The notes below the pieces were generated by a model. The model was not told the origin of the DNA, searched no databases, and saw nothing but the letters and a program-made list of their open reading frames with translations. Below, piece by piece: positions 1 through 9,883 of a stretch of 64,000 nt of DNA. A program made the translations under genes and the position numbers. Origin of the DNA: Clostridia bacterium (GTDB taxonomy: Bacteria > Bacillota > Clostridia > Acetivibrionales > DSM-2933); the NCBI GenBank assembly GCA_026416815.1, contig JAOAEJ010000041.1, forward strand, positions 23,942-87,941, in the 5' to 3' direction. How positions within the stretch are numbered: position 1 is the stretch's first letter; every line of letters starts with the position of its first letter.

Positions 1-834
1 CAAACTTGACGCCTTATCATACCATTCTTTATAAGAAGCAGGAAGCTCGCCTCCTACAGGCTTTACCTTGTCAAGTTTATCATACAGGCAGAAGAAGAAT
101 CTGGGGGCTTTTATCGTTTGGCAAAAGTCATCAATTACCTTTGAAGCCTTAAACTCATTAAACTCCCTATGGCACCAGTTTTCCTTTCCTTCGTCCGGCT
201 GTATAAAACTTATGGGTTCAACCAATTGAACAAATGCAAAGGACGAACAGCAGTGTTCAAGTATTTCATTGCCGATATCATCACCGCATTTGATGTCATT
301 TTTGTCATAGAATGCTGTAAGCCCGTTTTCCTGGAGACAGCTTACTATAAGCTTTGCCAGAAAATTAGTTTTATCAATACTGGAGTTTACCTCCTCAGGG
401 GAGAAGTCCCTGCATATCAGTCCTTTAAATTCTTTATTCAGTTTATAGGACTTGCGTGTAGTATAGGAGAAGAAGAAATCCTTCCAACGGGTTAGAAGTA
501 TAAATACTTTATCGTAGGTTTCCTTGTCCTCCGGATCCCAATTGTTATATAACGATTTTCTTATTATACGGTTAAGGGTATTGCATTTAGCTAAGTTTTT
601 TTCTGATTTTGCTTCTCTTATTAATTTGAGGCAGTGATAAACCTGATCCCTCGAGGCTGTGTATTTATCACTTATTTGTTTAATATCCGATACCAAGGTA
701 GTAATCTTATTATACAATGTATCCTGAGCAAATGATTCGCGGTTTTTAAAGCCTAATTGTTTATATAGAGGCGGTGTGGGTCTCTTTACAAAAAAATGCT
801 CTATTACTTTTTCAAGTACTTCCGATTCAATCAT
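1..834 (-). CDS. TIR-domain protein, C-terminus cut by the window edge
   Basis: Read on the minus strand from ATG at 834-832, the frame stays open for 278 codons to base 1 with no stop, so the gene is partial. From about residue 125 the protein has a TIR (Toll/interleukin-1 receptor) pattern: a first strand DFFFSYTT, a helix FLAKLIVSCLQENGL followed by TAFYDKNDIKCGDDI, then GNEILEH, where the Glu is at the place of the catalytic Glu of NAD-cleaving TIR domains, and a later ENWCHREF segment. The first 120 residues are charged and helical and were not recognised. ATG overlaps the stop of the upstream STAND/ATPase gene in an ATGA, so the two are translationally coupled. Bacterial TIR proteins next to NTPases usually act as NADase effectors in phage defence. 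That role is inferred here. Confidence 0.8.
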   Translation of the reverse strand, partial: MIESEVLEKVIEHFFVKRPTPPLYKQLGFKNRESFAQDTLYNKITTLVSDIKQISDKYTASRDQVYHCLKLIREAKSEKNLAKCNTLNRIIRKSLYNNWDPEDKETYDKVFILLTRWKDFFFSYTTRKSYKLNKEFKGLICRDFSPEEVNSSIDKTNFLAKLIVSCLQENGLTAFYDKNDIKCGDDIGNEILEHCCSSFAFVQLVEPISFIQPDEGKENWCHREFNEFKASKVIDDFCQTIKAPRFFFCLYDKLDKVKPVGGELPASYKEWYDKASSL

Positions 835-3800
835 AGGATATCCTCCTCTTCAGCCGGGATAGCACAAGGGTCAAGATCAGGCAGCTCTCCCGGGCAATCT
901 GGCTGAAGTTCAGGCAGAACACTTGCTTGCTCAATACGGGAGGAAGCTTCCAGCTGTGCATTTTTCTTTTCAAGTTTACTTAAATAATACATATCGTTAT
1001 ACAGCTTCTTTAGCCTGGATTCATCATCCTTGGATTTAGTACCGTTTTCTTCGATTTCTATTATTTCTTTCTCTATCTCATCCTTAAATAAGCTTAGAGT
1101 ACTGTAATAGAAAAAACTTTCATCCTTTTGCTCTACTCCAAAGACAAGATTGTACAAGTCTGAAATATCCCATCCTATGAAGTCATGCTTGAACTGATGG
1201 AGAGAAAAACAGCTCTTTTCGGTTTTACGTAACACCGCTACTTCCCCGTCCAGACAACCACCTACCACCAGAGGACTGTGAGCTGTAAGGAAAAATTGTA
1301 CATTAGGGAAGCTCCGCCTTAATAGAGGAACTATTTTTCGCTGCCATTCAGGATGGAGATGGGAATCAACCTCGTCAATAAAAACAATTCCATCTTCATT
1401 CACCACATTTTTGGAGCGGGGATGGGCAGCCTTTAAAAAGTTGTATATGAGACCAAAGATGATAAGCACCGATAATGTACCCATAGATACCCTTTGGAAT
1501 AATATGGGTGTATCGCTGTTTTCGGTGGCTACATAAACTTGGAATTCTGCATTTGTGCTTGTTTTCTTTATTTCTTTAAACTCAAATATATCTCCGGTAA
1601 GTTCATGTATTACATCTTGCAGGAGGTTGAATATTTCAGCATCAAAGCACTTTCCATTATCTAGATAAGTGGTGCAAAGGCTGTATAAAAACTGTTGAAT
1701 ACGCCCGTCTTCGTTCCTTTCCTTAATAAAGTTGTAAGCACCAAACCTTGTCAGGTTTGTTTCCTTTAGTGTTGAGGGGGCAGGAGTTACAACTCCGTTT
1801 GATTTATCCAGAAGGCGGGAATTGGGTATCGCCAGTACCGGTATTCTACCGATAGATTCTTCAAATACCGTCTTTGTTCTATGTATTATACGATGCTCTG
1901 TATTTCTGGTAATAAATATTTTGGCATAAGCATCTTCCTTGCCGCTGTCAAAAAATTCTGCCGCTCTATTTTTATTTTTTTGGAGCAGCACAAGGATAAG
2001 ACGGAAAAGATATGTTTTGCCGTATCCGTTTCGTCCAAGTAAAATATTTACCTGGGGCTGTATATTCCAATTAATTTTTTCCAGGAAATGCAGCCTGTCG
2101 ATAGTTATTCTATTGATATTAATCTTGCTTTTCAGATTGCTTTTAAAATCTTTCTCTTCAATTATTTCTTCAATACGTTTTGAAGCCTCGTTTGCTTTGT
2201 CATAATCCTCCGAATCCCTATAAATCCTTTCTAAACTCCGCCAAGCTTCAATAGAGTTGTCGTCCAGATTAATCATTTTATTATAGGATTTTAAGGCTTT
2301 TTCACGATTATTTATGTTTTCATAAATCTTACCGGATTTACAGTAGGATTTTAAGGCAGAGACGGTATCCTTTTTACTTACATATATACTGCCGAGATTA
2401 TTGTAGGCAATAGCTAAGTGGGGGTGAGTGCCTTCGAAAACTTTTTCCCCTATTTCTATAGCTTTTAACTGTGATTCAATAGCCTTATCAATAAAATCCA
2501 TCTTTTTGAATATGTTGGATAAGTTGTTATAAGCAGTAGCAGTACTAGGATGATATTCACCATATAGTTTTACTAAAGCGTCAACAGCTTTTTGCTGATA
2601 AATGAGAGCTTTATCAAGCTGCCCAGAGTCTGTATAAATTGTGGATAAATTATTATAAGATTTTGCCAAATCGGGGTGATTTGCACCTATGAATTTTTCC
2701 CTCAGTTCCAAGGCCTTTAATTGAAACTCTAAGGCATTATCCTGCTGGCGCAATCTATTGTATATGAGTGATAGGTTATCGTAGCAAGCAGCCAAAAACT
2801 TGTGGTCATAAGCTGAGGTTGCTTCACAAATATTCTTAGCTTGCATATGTACCTCAAGGGATTTGTCAAGCTGCCCCAAGTCCTTGTAAATAACACCTAA
2901 ATTATTATAGTACACTGCAAAATTAGGATGCTTATCATCCAGTATTAATTTACCTATATCAAGCGCCCTCAATTGTAAATTAAGAGCTTTTTCCAGCTGT
3001 CCCGAGGCATGGTAGACCAGAGAAAGCCTATTACAAATAGAGGCAATAAGTGCATTATTTTGTTTGAAATTTTTCAAAACAGATTCAGCTAACGCAACGT
3101 ACTCCTTCTTATCTAAAGGCGTATTCGAAGACTCGTAGTTTAGGTTTGAAGCAAGTGATTTCAACAGTTTTTCACATTTTTTTATAGTAGGTTTAGTAGT
3201 ATGTTTAACTGCTTTGCCGATTATGGGGTGCATACATACCCTAAAACCGCTCTGTTGGAGCCAGCCTTTTTTTATCAACGAGTTTATGCTATCTTTAGAC
3301 TTTATCTCGAGCCATGTTATAATGTGATTAATGTCTATATAGCTTGCCGGGAGAACGGATAGATTCATAAGTATATATTTTTCATCCTTATTAAGGTTTG
3401 AAAGGCTGAATTCATCGGTAATCTGTTCAAGGAGGCCTTTGGCACTATCCTTACTACCGTTAGAAGGTAATGCAGTATCTCCTGTAAAGTTGGCTAAATT
3501 GGAGTCACTATCTTGAATTTTTTCAGCCATATCTTTTATGCTCAATGCTTGTTCCCGGCATGTCTTTGCAAGACGAATTATTGAGAGGGTATGGTTAGCT
3601 GCAAAGTGAATCAGCTTTTCCAGGTTTTCATCGTCCTTTTGGGTATTATAATGGTGATAGAAAAGCTCCTTGCAAGCTTCGGTACTTAGAGTATCAAGGT
3701 AATATTTTTCAAAATTATCCAGGTTCATACGGGAATTAACCATCACCTTAAAAGGGAAGGTATGAAGTATACCCAGATCTTTATCCTCATTTTTGACATC

Positions 3801-4559
3801 GTCAATAATTAATAGGGTACTGCTGTCAAGGCTGTTGAGGAATTGAATTATTTTCTCAAACTTTTCAGAGGGTGTATCCTTTATGTTAAAAATGCCCAGA
3901 ATATACCCGCTTAAGTTAAATTGCTCTATAAAGGATTCCTTGAGGCTTGAGGTATAGTTTATCCAGCCTACATAGCTATATTTATTGTAGTTATCCCATA
4001 AGTAGTGCTTGCAGAGCTCTGTCTTACCTATACCCAATAAACCTGTAATAAGTATATCGTTGTTGAAGGTACCTATAAACTCTTCCAACTCTTTTAAATC
4101 CTTTTCCCTGCCAAACAGCTTTACCGGTTTAGGTGGGAGAAGGGTAAGATTTTTTTGTGCAAGCTTAAAGCCTCCTATAGAGAAGGGATTATGAGTATAA
4201 TGTGAGAGTGAAAACTGGGGAATTTCTAAATTGTGTACTTCAAGATGGCTTTTAGTGGTGAGCAGCTTAAGTGCAGGTACATCAAGGTCTTCACTTAAAG
4301 GTTCAATTTTTTGCAATATGCCCTTGATAACCTCATTTTCATCAATAAAAGCTTCCAGGTATTTTTCTGTCTTTTTTGCATAATCGGGTGCTTCATTTAT
4401 TGTAGCAGCAATAGCCTGGTAGTCTTTATCGTCTAAAGACCAGTTTCCCAAAGCTTTTTTCAGATAGTCAACTGTTGTTATTCCAAGGGTCTTGATTCCT
4501 GTCCAGATGACTCCCCCCAAAATAGCTGATGTTACAAAACTCATAAATACCTCCGACAA
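831..4559 (-). CDS. STAND NTPase - TPR - ABC/AAA-type ATPase fusion, probable immune sensor
   Basis: This is a 1242-residue protein with three recognisable parts. An N-terminal hydrophobic stretch (about residues 5-30) precedes a STAND/NB-ARC-like NTPase with Walker A GLLGIGKT (173-180), Walker B LLIIDDV (249-255) and a sensor-like VMVNSRM. Residues about 490-790 hold a series of TPR repeats of the type YNNLGxIY...LDKAL, typical of ligand-sensing regions. The last 400 residues form a second ATPase of the RecF/OLD/ABC class, with Walker A GRNGYGKT near 841 and FIDEVDSHLHPEW near 1055, followed by the LTAHSPLVV switch-like motif. It is the first gene of an operon with the TIR gene (ATGA overlap). 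STAND-TPR proteins commonly sense phage products. One chain carrying both a STAND NTPase and an ABC-type ATPase is unusual. The defence role is inferred. Confidence 0.82.
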   Translation of the reverse strand: MSEVFMSFVTSAILGGVIWTGIKTLGITTVDYLKKALGNWSLDDKDYQAIAATINEAPDYAKKTEKYLEAFIDENEVIKGILQKIEPLSEDLDVPALKLLTTKSHLEVHNLEIPQFSLSHYTHNPFSIGGFKLAQKNLTLLPPKPVKLFGREKDLKELEEFIGTFNNDILITGLLGIGKTELCKHYLWDNYNKYSYVGWINYTSSLKESFIEQFNLSGYILGIFNIKDTPSEKFEKIIQFLNSLDSSTLLIIDDVKNEDKDLGILHTFPFKVMVNSRMNLDNFEKYYLDTLSTEACKELFYHHYNTQKDDENLEKLIHFAANHTLSIIRLAKTCREQALSIKDMAEKIQDSDSNLANFTGDTALPSNGSKDSAKGLLEQITDEFSLSNLNKDEKYILMNLSVLPASYIDINHIITWLEIKSKDSINSLIKKGWLQQSGFRVCMHPIIGKAVKHTTKPTIKKCEKLLKSLASNLNYESSNTPLDKKEYVALAESVLKNFKQNNALIASICNRLSLVYHASGQLEKALNLQLRALDIGKLILDDKHPNFAVYYNNLGVIYKDLGQLDKSLEVHMQAKNICEATSAYDHKFLAACYDNLSLIYNRLRQQDNALEFQLKALELREKFIGANHPDLAKSYNNLSTIYTDSGQLDKALIYQQKAVDALVKLYGEYHPSTATAYNNLSNIFKKMDFIDKAIESQLKAIEIGEKVFEGTHPHLAIAYNNLGSIYVSKKDTVSALKSYCKSGKIYENINNREKALKSYNKMINLDDNSIEAWRSLERIYRDSEDYDKANEASKRIEEIIEEKDFKSNLKSKININRITIDRLHFLEKINWNIQPQVNILLGRNGYGKTYLFRLILVLLQKNKNRAAEFFDSGKEDAYAKIFITRNTEHRIIHRTKTVFEESIGRIPVLAIPNSRLLDKSNGVVTPAPSTLKETNLTRFGAYNFIKERNEDGRIQQFLYSLCTTYLDNGKCFDAEIFNLLQDVIHELTGDIFEFKEIKKTSTNAEFQVYVATENSDTPILFQRVSMGTLSVLIIFGLIYNFLKAAHPRSKNVVNEDGIVFIDEVDSHLHPEWQRKIVPLLRRSFPNVQFFLTAHSPLVVGGCLDGEVAVLRKTEKSCFSLHQFKHDFIGWDISDLYNLVFGVEQKDESFFYYSTLSLFKDEIEKEIIEIEENGTKSKDDESRLKKLYNDMYYLSKLEKKNAQLEASSRIEQASVLPELQPDCPGELPDLDPCAIPAEEEDIL

Positions 4560-4938
4560 ACCTAGTTACTATTAATACTATAATAAGGCTAAATATCTAT
4601 AATTAGTTGCCTGTACATTTTAGCAATAATATGTCAATAATAATGCTCAGACTATATTTTACTACATTATACCATAAAAAGAAAGCTGTGCATGGCCTGA
4701 TACTACTTTGTTATTTTGGAATATATGATGAAGAGATACCAACCCAACAAAACTGTCCGTTATTTCTTCACTGGTAAATTAAGCTTAGAGTTTGCCATAA
4801 TTAAGGTAAATAATAAAGTAGTACTAATAAATGAATTTTAATATTGAGAGTATAGTTTGATATTATTGTATATTATTTGACACATTGATATAATCTTATT
4901 GGATTATTTCTTAGGGGAGAAAGGCTGGAATTATTTTC
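4560..4938. other. AT-rich divergent intergenic region
   Basis: 379 bp separate the minus-strand STAND gene from clpS. I see no coding pattern and no strong hairpin. The region must carry the promoters of both divergent operons. The clearest candidate is on the clpS side (listed separately). Confidence 0.6.
4866..4894 (+). promoter_or_regulatory. possible sigma-A promoter of clpS-clpA-aat
   Basis: A perfect -10 TATAAT (4889-4894) lies 17 bp downstream of a poor -35 TTGTAT (4866-4871), 44 bp before the clpS ATG. A nearby TTGACA (4878-4883) is too close to serve as its -35. Confidence 0.4.
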
Positions 4939-5238
4939 ATGGCAGGACAAACCATTTTTAAGGAAGATATAAAAATAAAGCTGAAAAAGCCAAGGATGTA
5001 CAGGGTAATACTTTTGAACGACGACTATACGACTATGGATTTTGTAGTTGAGGTGCTTACCACCATTTTTCACAAGTCGGTCGCAGAGGCGACAAGAATT
5101 ATGTTTGACGTACATCAGAAGGGCAGAGGTGTGGTAGGAATATACCCTTACGATATTGCTCTTACAAAAGTTACCCAGGTGGAAGAAGTGGCTAGTGAGA
5201 AGGGTTTCCCTTTAAAAGCTGTAATGGAAGAGGAATAA
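4939..5238 (+). CDS. clpS: ClpS, N-degron adaptor of ClpAP
   Basis: 99 residues, the usual ClpS length. ClpS binds proteins whose N-terminus is Leu, Phe, Tyr or Trp and hands them to the ClpA unfoldase. The family signature YRVILLNDDYTTMDFVVEVL covers residues 21-40, with the NDD..TMDF pocket residues that contact the N-degron. The flexible charged N-terminus (residues 1-18), needed for delivery to ClpA, is present. The clpA ATG begins only three bases after the stop codon, and aat follows clpA, so recognition, unfolding and N-degron creation are encoded together. The ribosome site is weak at this start (AAAGG, about 14 bases away), but no better in-frame start exists. Confidence 0.95.
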   Translation: MAGQTIFKEDIKIKLKKPRMYRVILLNDDYTTMDFVVEVLTTIFHKSVAEATRIMFDVHQKGRGVVGIYPYDIALTKVTQVEEVASEKGFPLKAVMEEE

Positions 5239-5241
5239 AAT

Positions 5242-7515
5242 ATGAGACTTGATAATACTACCGATAAAGTTTTATTTGCTGCCTATAATGAAGCAAAGTA
5301 CAAAAAACATGAGTACATTACCCCGGAGCATATTTTATATTCATCGCTTTTTTTTGATGATGGAAAGGATATCATTGAAAATTGTGGCGGAGATATAGAA
5401 GGTATTAAGAAGCAATTGACGGAATACATCCAGGATAATATTGCTGTTGTGGAAAGCCTCGATCCTGTGGAATCGGTAAGTGCACGAGGCTTAATGCAGA
5501 TTGCAGCGTCCCATGTTTTTTCATCTGGGAGAGATGTAATAAAGGTAGGCGATATTTTAGCTGCAATATTTGAGCTTAATGAGTCCTTCGCCGGTTATAT
5601 ACTGGAGGCAAATGGCGTCAAAAGGCTGGACATACTCAGGTATATATCCCACGGTGTTTCAAGCGTGGATGAAAGCCAATATGGAGACGAGGATGAAGCA
5701 ATTGAATTCATAGAGAATGATGAAGAGTATGAGGAAGGCGCTAAAAGTTCCGGGAATGGAAGCAAGAAAGATTTTCTAAGCCAGTTTACTACAGAACTGG
5801 TTGAAAAGGCAAGAAACGGTGATATCGACCCGCTTATAGGAAGGGAAGATATTTTGCAGAGAACTGTTCAGGTACTATCCCGTAGGCTTAAAAATAACCC
5901 TATCCATGTAGGTGACCCGGGGGTGGGAAAAACGGCGATTACCGAAGGGCTTGCCCGGTTGATAGTGGAGGATAGGGTACCCAAGAATCTTAAAGGCAGC
6001 AAAATTTATTATCTTGATATGGGGGCACTGATTGCGGGAACAAAATACAGGGGTGATTTTGAGGAACGCATAAAAAAAGTTCTAAAGGAAATCGAAAAGC
6101 AGGAGAAGGCAATCGTTTATATAGATGAGATTCATACCATTGTAGGAGCCGGAGCGGTATCCGGTGGCGCTATGGATGCATCCAATATATTAAAGCCTAT
6201 GCTTTCATCGGGGAAGCTTAGGTTTATTGGTTCTACAACCTACGATGAATATAAAAAATATTTCGAGAAGGATAGAGCCCTATCAAGAAGATTTCAAAAG
6301 ATTGAGGTCAAGGAGCCTTCTGCAGAAGAGACTTATATGATTCTTGCCGGGTTGAAGGAACGGTATGAGGAGTTTCATGATGTGAGTTATACCGATGAAG
6401 CCCTTCGTCTTGCAGCTGAACTCTCGGCTAAGTATATAAACGACAGGCACCTTCCCGATAAGGCTATTGATTTGATAGATGAAGCAGGGGCATTCGCAAG
6501 GCTCAATGCCGGCGACGATGATGGAACTATAACCATCACAGGTAAGGATATTGAACGGACAGTTTCACTCATAGCAAAAATTCCCGAGCAAAGTGTTTCG
6601 AGCAGTGAAGTAATGCAGCTCAAAGACCTGGATATAAAGTTGAAAAAAGAAGTATTCGGGCAGGAGGCTGCTATAGACACTGCTGTACGCGCTATCAAAC
6701 GTTCCCGGGCAGGGTTTAACGAAGGGGAAAAGCCTGTGGCTTCATTGTTGTTTGTAGGGCCTACAGGAGTGGGGAAAACCGAGGTTTCAAAGCAGCTTTC
6801 GGCAACTCTGGGAATCCCTCTGGTTCGCTTTGATATGAGTGAATACCAGGAAAAGCATACCGTTGCAAGACTCATCGGAGCACCTCCGGGTTACGTGGGA
6901 TATGAGGAAGGCGGGCTGCTCACCGAGGCTATCAGGCGGACACCTTACTGTGTCTTGCTTCTCGATGAAGTAGAAAAGGCTCACTCCGATATATATAATG
7001 TGCTGCTTCAAATCATGGACTATGCGACCCTTACAGACAATACCGGAAAGAAAGCGGATTTCAGAAATGTCATACTCATAATGACGTCCAATGCCGGTGC
7101 AAGAGAAGTAGGCAGGACTATGATCGGTTTTGAAAAGAGAATGGTTGACCGTGGTGCAATAACAAAAGAGGTTGAGCGAATTTTCTCGCCGGAATTCAGA
7201 AACAGGTTGGATGAGGTTGTAGTGTTCAACCACATCAACGAGGAAATGGCGCTGCTTGTTGCAAGAAAAGCTGTAGCGAAGTTTGAAGAAAAGCTTGCAG
7301 CAAAGAAAATAAATCTTAAAGTTACCGAAAACTGCTATAAGTGGCTTGCACAAAAGGGTCTTTCTTCAACCTACGGTGCAAGGGAGATACTCCGGGTTGT
7401 GCAGGAGAAGATCAAGACATACTTTGTAGACGAAGTGCTGTTCGGGTCACTGGCAGACGGTGGTATTGCAGTAGTTGACGTTAAAGATGACCAAATTCAC
7501 ATTTCAAAGGAATAG
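5242..7515 (+). CDS. clpA: ClpA, AAA+ unfoldase of the ClpAP protease
   Basis: 757 residues, the size of proteobacterial-type ClpA rather than ClpC or ClpE. It has an N-domain (about 1-145), an acidic linker rich in Asp/Glu (145-170) and two AAA+ modules: Walker A1 GDPGVGKT (about 224-231) with Walker B VYIDEIHT near 292, and Walker A2 GPTGVGKT (506-513) with [10 protein letters not shown]. The IGF tripeptide that docks into ClpP is present at 628-630. The long coiled M-domain of ClpB is absent. It pairs with ClpS just upstream and Aat just downstream. No clpP with an intact triad lies in this window, so the proteolytic partner must be encoded elsewhere. Confidence 0.95.
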   Translation: MRLDNTTDKVLFAAYNEAKYKKHEYITPEHILYSSLFFDDGKDIIENCGGDIEGIKKQLTEYIQDNIAVVESLDPVESVSARGLMQIAASHVFSSGRDVIKVGDILAAIFELNESFAGYILEANGVKRLDILRYISHGVSSVDESQYGDEDEAIEFIENDEEYEEGAKSSGNGSKKDFLSQFTTELVEKARNGDIDPLIGREDILQRTVQVLSRRLKNNPIHVGDPGVGKTAITEGLARLIVEDRVPKNLKGSKIYYLDMGALIAGTKYRGDFEERIKKVLKEIEKQEKAIVYIDEIHTIVGAGAVSGGAMDASNILKPMLSSGKLRFIGSTTYDEYKKYFEKDRALSRRFQKIEVKEPSAEETYMILAGLKERYEEFHDVSYTDEALRLAAELSAKYINDRHLPDKAIDLIDEAGAFARLNAGDDDGTITITGKDIERTVSLIAKIPEQSVSSSEVMQLKDLDIKLKKEVFGQEAAIDTAVRAIKRSRAGFNEGEKPVASLLFVGPTGVGKTEVSKQLSATLGIPLVRFDMSEYQEKHTVARLIGAPPGYVGYEEGGLLTEAIRRTPYCVLLLDEVEKAHSDIYNVLLQIMDYATLTDNTGKKADFRNVILIMTSNAGAREVGRTMIGFEKRMVDRGAITKEVERIFSPEFRNRLDEVVVFNHINEEMALLVARKAVAKFEEKLAAKKINLKVTENCYKWLAQKGLSSTYGAREILRVVQEKIKTYFVDEVLFGSLADGGIAVVDVKDDQIHISKE

Positions 7516-7563
7516 AATTGGAAAATATAATAATGCTGCTGCTTAAGGAGGACTGAGGGATTA

Positions 7564-8241
7564 ATGCCCGTTTTTCAACTAACCGAGGAGCTTGTTTTTC
7601 CTCACCCTGACCTTGCAGATGAAGATGGAATCTTGGCTGTAGGGGGAGACCTCTCTATTGATAGGCTCCTTCTTGCTTACTGCAACGGAATTTTTCCATG
7701 GTTTTCGGAAGGGGAGCCTATACTCTGGTGGTCTCCGGACCCACGATTTGTATTGTTTCCTTCCGACATAAATATCTCAAAATCAATGAATAAATTTCTC
7801 AAAAAGAGTCGGTACAGGGTTACTTTCGATACGTCTTTTGAAAAAGTTATTACACTGTGTGGCGAACTGCGTACAGAAGGTACCTGGATAAACGATGAAA
7901 TGATAGAAGCGTACTGCGCTTTACATCGTCTCGGTTTTGCTCACTCGGTGGAGACATGGCATGAGGACAGGCTTGTTGGTGGTTTGTATGGGGTATCACT
8001 GGGAAGATGCTTTTTTGGGGAGTCAATGTTTTCTACGATGGATAATGCCTCAAAAACTGCACTTATAACCCTTTCCCAAAGTCTTCTTGAGAGAAATTTT
8101 CTTATGATAGACTGTCAGGTATACTCAAAACACCTTGAGTCCATGGGGGCCGTAAACCTGGAACGTAAGGAGTTTCTAAAATATCTTGAAAAAAGCCTTT
8201 GCTACGAGACTTTACGGGGAAGCTGGAAGAAGTTTGTGTAA
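7564..8241 (+). CDS. aat: leucyl/phenylalanyl-tRNA--protein transferase
   Basis: 225 residues. Aat moves Leu or Phe from aminoacyl-tRNA onto proteins starting with Arg or Lys, turning them into ClpS substrates. The family hallmarks are all visible: [19 protein letters not shown] near the N-terminus, [58 protein letters not shown] and [16 protein letters not shown]. It starts 48 bp after clpA with an AAGGAGGACTGAGG ribosome site in between, so it is probably the third gene of the clpSA operon. Aat is common in Proteobacteria and patchy in Firmicutes, which makes a clustered N-end-rule set in this background noteworthy. Confidence 0.95.
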   Translation: MPVFQLTEELVFPHPDLADEDGILAVGGDLSIDRLLLAYCNGIFPWFSEGEPILWWSPDPRFVLFPSDINISKSMNKFLKKSRYRVTFDTSFEKVITLCGELRTEGTWINDEMIEAYCALHRLGFAHSVETWHEDRLVGGLYGVSLGRCFFGESMFSTMDNASKTALITLSQSLLERNFLMIDCQVYSKHLESMGAVNLERKEFLKYLEKSLCYETLRGSWKKFV

Positions 8242-8254
8242 ATTTCTTCCAGCT
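8221..8254 (+). terminator. hairpin at the end of aat
   Basis: 11-bp perfect arms AGCTGGAAGAA (8221-8231) and TTCTTCCAGCT (8244-8254) overlap the last codons of aat. The T-tract is short (TTTAAAT), so termination may be partial. Confidence 0.6.
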
Positions 8255-8312
8255 TTAAATTATATAAAGCTTTGAAGTTTTATCAAAACCACACATCCCA
8301 CAATGATTGACA

Positions 8313-8357
8313 ACTTTATCATACATATTTCTGAGGTTTTTCGGAAAATGATAAAGT
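8313..8357 (+). promoter_or_regulatory. inverted repeat upstream of the LysM gene
   Basis: 10-bp arms ACTTTATCAT (8313-8322) and ATGATAAAGT (8348-8357) enclose 25 bp and end 26 bp before the TTG start, next to the ribosome site. It could be an mRNA structure or a dimer-binding site. No regulator was recognised. Confidence 0.35.
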
Positions 8358-8383
8358 GAGATAACTATGAAGGTGGGATTTCA

Positions 8384-9700
8384 TTGAACGATATCTATAG
8401 AAATAAACGACTAAAAATGGGATTAGAAGGACTTAAGGTGACTGCTTCAGGATTGGTTCTATCCATAGTACTTACGTCCACAGTTACGTTTAACGGCGAT
8501 ATAAAGGCGTATGCTGAAGGGATAAGTACCGATACACAGGTCTTTCAGAACACTTCCCCGTCGGTGTATACAGTTCAGGCCGGGGACAGTTTGTGGCTTA
8601 TTTCACAAAAAACAGGAGTAAGTGTTGAAAACCTCAGGAGCTTAAATAATTTATCAGGAGATAACATATACGTAGGCCAGCAGCTGAAGCTTGTTGCTGC
8701 ACCTACAGGAGGAGAACAAAGTCTAATTACAAAAACTATTTATGACTACTATACTGTAGCGCCGGGGGACAGTTTGTGGTCCATCTCCCAGAAACTCGGT
8801 GTTGCAATAGAGGTTATAAAAAGTTTAAACAATCTTACAAGTGATATTGTTTATGTGGGACAACGACTAAAAGTTAATGAAATAAAGCTGCAGGGTACAA
8901 TATATGTTGTGAAGGCTGGAGATACACTTTGGGGCATCGCTCAAAATCATAAAACCACAGTAGATTTAATCAGAAGGGCAAACAATTTGCAGAGTGACAT
9001 TCTGAGTATAGGTCAAGAGCTTTTTGTGCCTATCTCAGGCCCCACAGCCCCACCTGTGCCGCCACCTACGCAGACTCCACCGGTCTACAACTGGCCTGAA
9101 GTAACTTATATGGTCCAGCCTGGAGATACATTGACTTCAGTTGCCAAGAAGTTTGGGGTTAGCATTGATACCATTGTAAAACACAACTATATGAGGGCTG
9201 AGGATTGGCTGGATGCAGGAGACAAAATTGCAATTTCAGGCTATGCACCCAGAACATATACAGTAACGCCAAATGAAGCTTCTGCACCTGCAAGGGTGGG
9301 GAAAATTGTGGACTGGATAACTGAAGGGCAATACCTGCTCAGAAGGGGCGATATCTTTACGCTTGTGGATGTGGCTACCGGTACGCAATTCAAAGTAAAA
9401 ATGATGGGTGGCTATAATCACTCCGATGTAGAGCCATTGACCACTAGTGATACTGCAATTATGAAGCAGTTATTCGGAAGCTGGAAGTGGTCACCGAGGG
9501 CTATGGTAGTTTATAAAGATGGAATGAATATAGCCGCTTCCCTATCAGGGATGCCTCATAGCTACGAGATAATATACAATAACGGAGTAACGGGACATTT
9601 CGACGTGTATCTACTCAATAGCTCTCCCCATAAGGAGAATACAGCTGCAACCTATATAGAAATGCACAGAAATATGGTACAAAAGGCAGGGGGATATTAA
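8384..9700 (+). CDS. secreted protein with four LysM domains
   Basis: The start is TTG, set by AAGGTGGG six bases upstream. Residues 18-45 form a signal-peptide-like segment ending in an AYA cleavage motif. Four LysM domains follow at about 61-104, 123-167, 173-216 and 240-284, each with the Y-V..GD(S/T)L..I pattern, which bind the glycan strands of peptidoglycan. A proline-rich linker (about 218-235) separates the third and fourth. The C-terminal 145 residues (from about RVGKIVDW) form a conserved clostridial domain with a GHFDVYLLNS stretch that I do not recognise enzymatically. It lacks the His/Cys motif of an L,D-transpeptidase and the Cys-His pair of NlpC/P60. It is a probable cell-wall-attached protein, flanked by hairpins on both sides. 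Confidence 0.85.
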   Translation: MNDIYRNKRLKMGLEGLKVTASGLVLSIVLTSTVTFNGDIKAYAEGISTDTQVFQNTSPSVYTVQAGDSLWLISQKTGVSVENLRSLNNLSGDNIYVGQQLKLVAAPTGGEQSLITKTIYDYYTVAPGDSLWSISQKLGVAIEVIKSLNNLTSDIVYVGQRLKVNEIKLQGTIYVVKAGDTLWGIAQNHKTTVDLIRRANNLQSDILSIGQELFVPISGPTAPPVPPPTQTPPVYNWPEVTYMVQPGDTLTSVAKKFGVSIDTIVKHNYMRAEDWLDAGDKIAISGYAPRTYTVTPNEASAPARVGKIVDWITEGQYLLRRGDIFTLVDVATGTQFKVKMMGGYNHSDVEPLTTSDTAIMKQLFGSWKWSPRAMVVYKDGMNIAASLSGMPHSYEIIYNNGVTGHFDVYLLNSSPHKENTAATYIEMHRNMVQKAGGY

Positions 9701-9743
9701 GTAACAAAGGACTTTGGCAAGGTAGGCCAAAGTCCTTTGTTAC
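9701..9743 (+). terminator. strong hairpin after the LysM gene
   Basis: An 18-bp perfect inverted repeat begins GTAACAAAGG at 9701, directly after the stop codon, and returns at 9726-9743. The following T-run is short. Confidence 0.7.
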
Positions 9744-9883
9744 TTTCAGAACTTAGTTTCAAATAAATTAGTATTATATAGTAACGTATTAGGTGGTGTT
9801 AACATAAAATATTAATAAGGTGTTTAATGCTATACAATATAAGCTTTATTTGGTGCATTTACACTTTGAAAGGGGGGGAAAGA

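Noticed and set aside
169..495. Plus-strand open frame of 108 codons at the window start
   Set aside because: It lies opposite the TIR-domain gene, which has clear family motifs and is coupled to the upstream gene. The plus frame has no ribosome site or recognisable domain.
6387..7353. Several long minus-strand open frames within clpA
   Set aside because: They are antisense shadows of a highly conserved coding region and have no starts with ribosome sites or known motifs.
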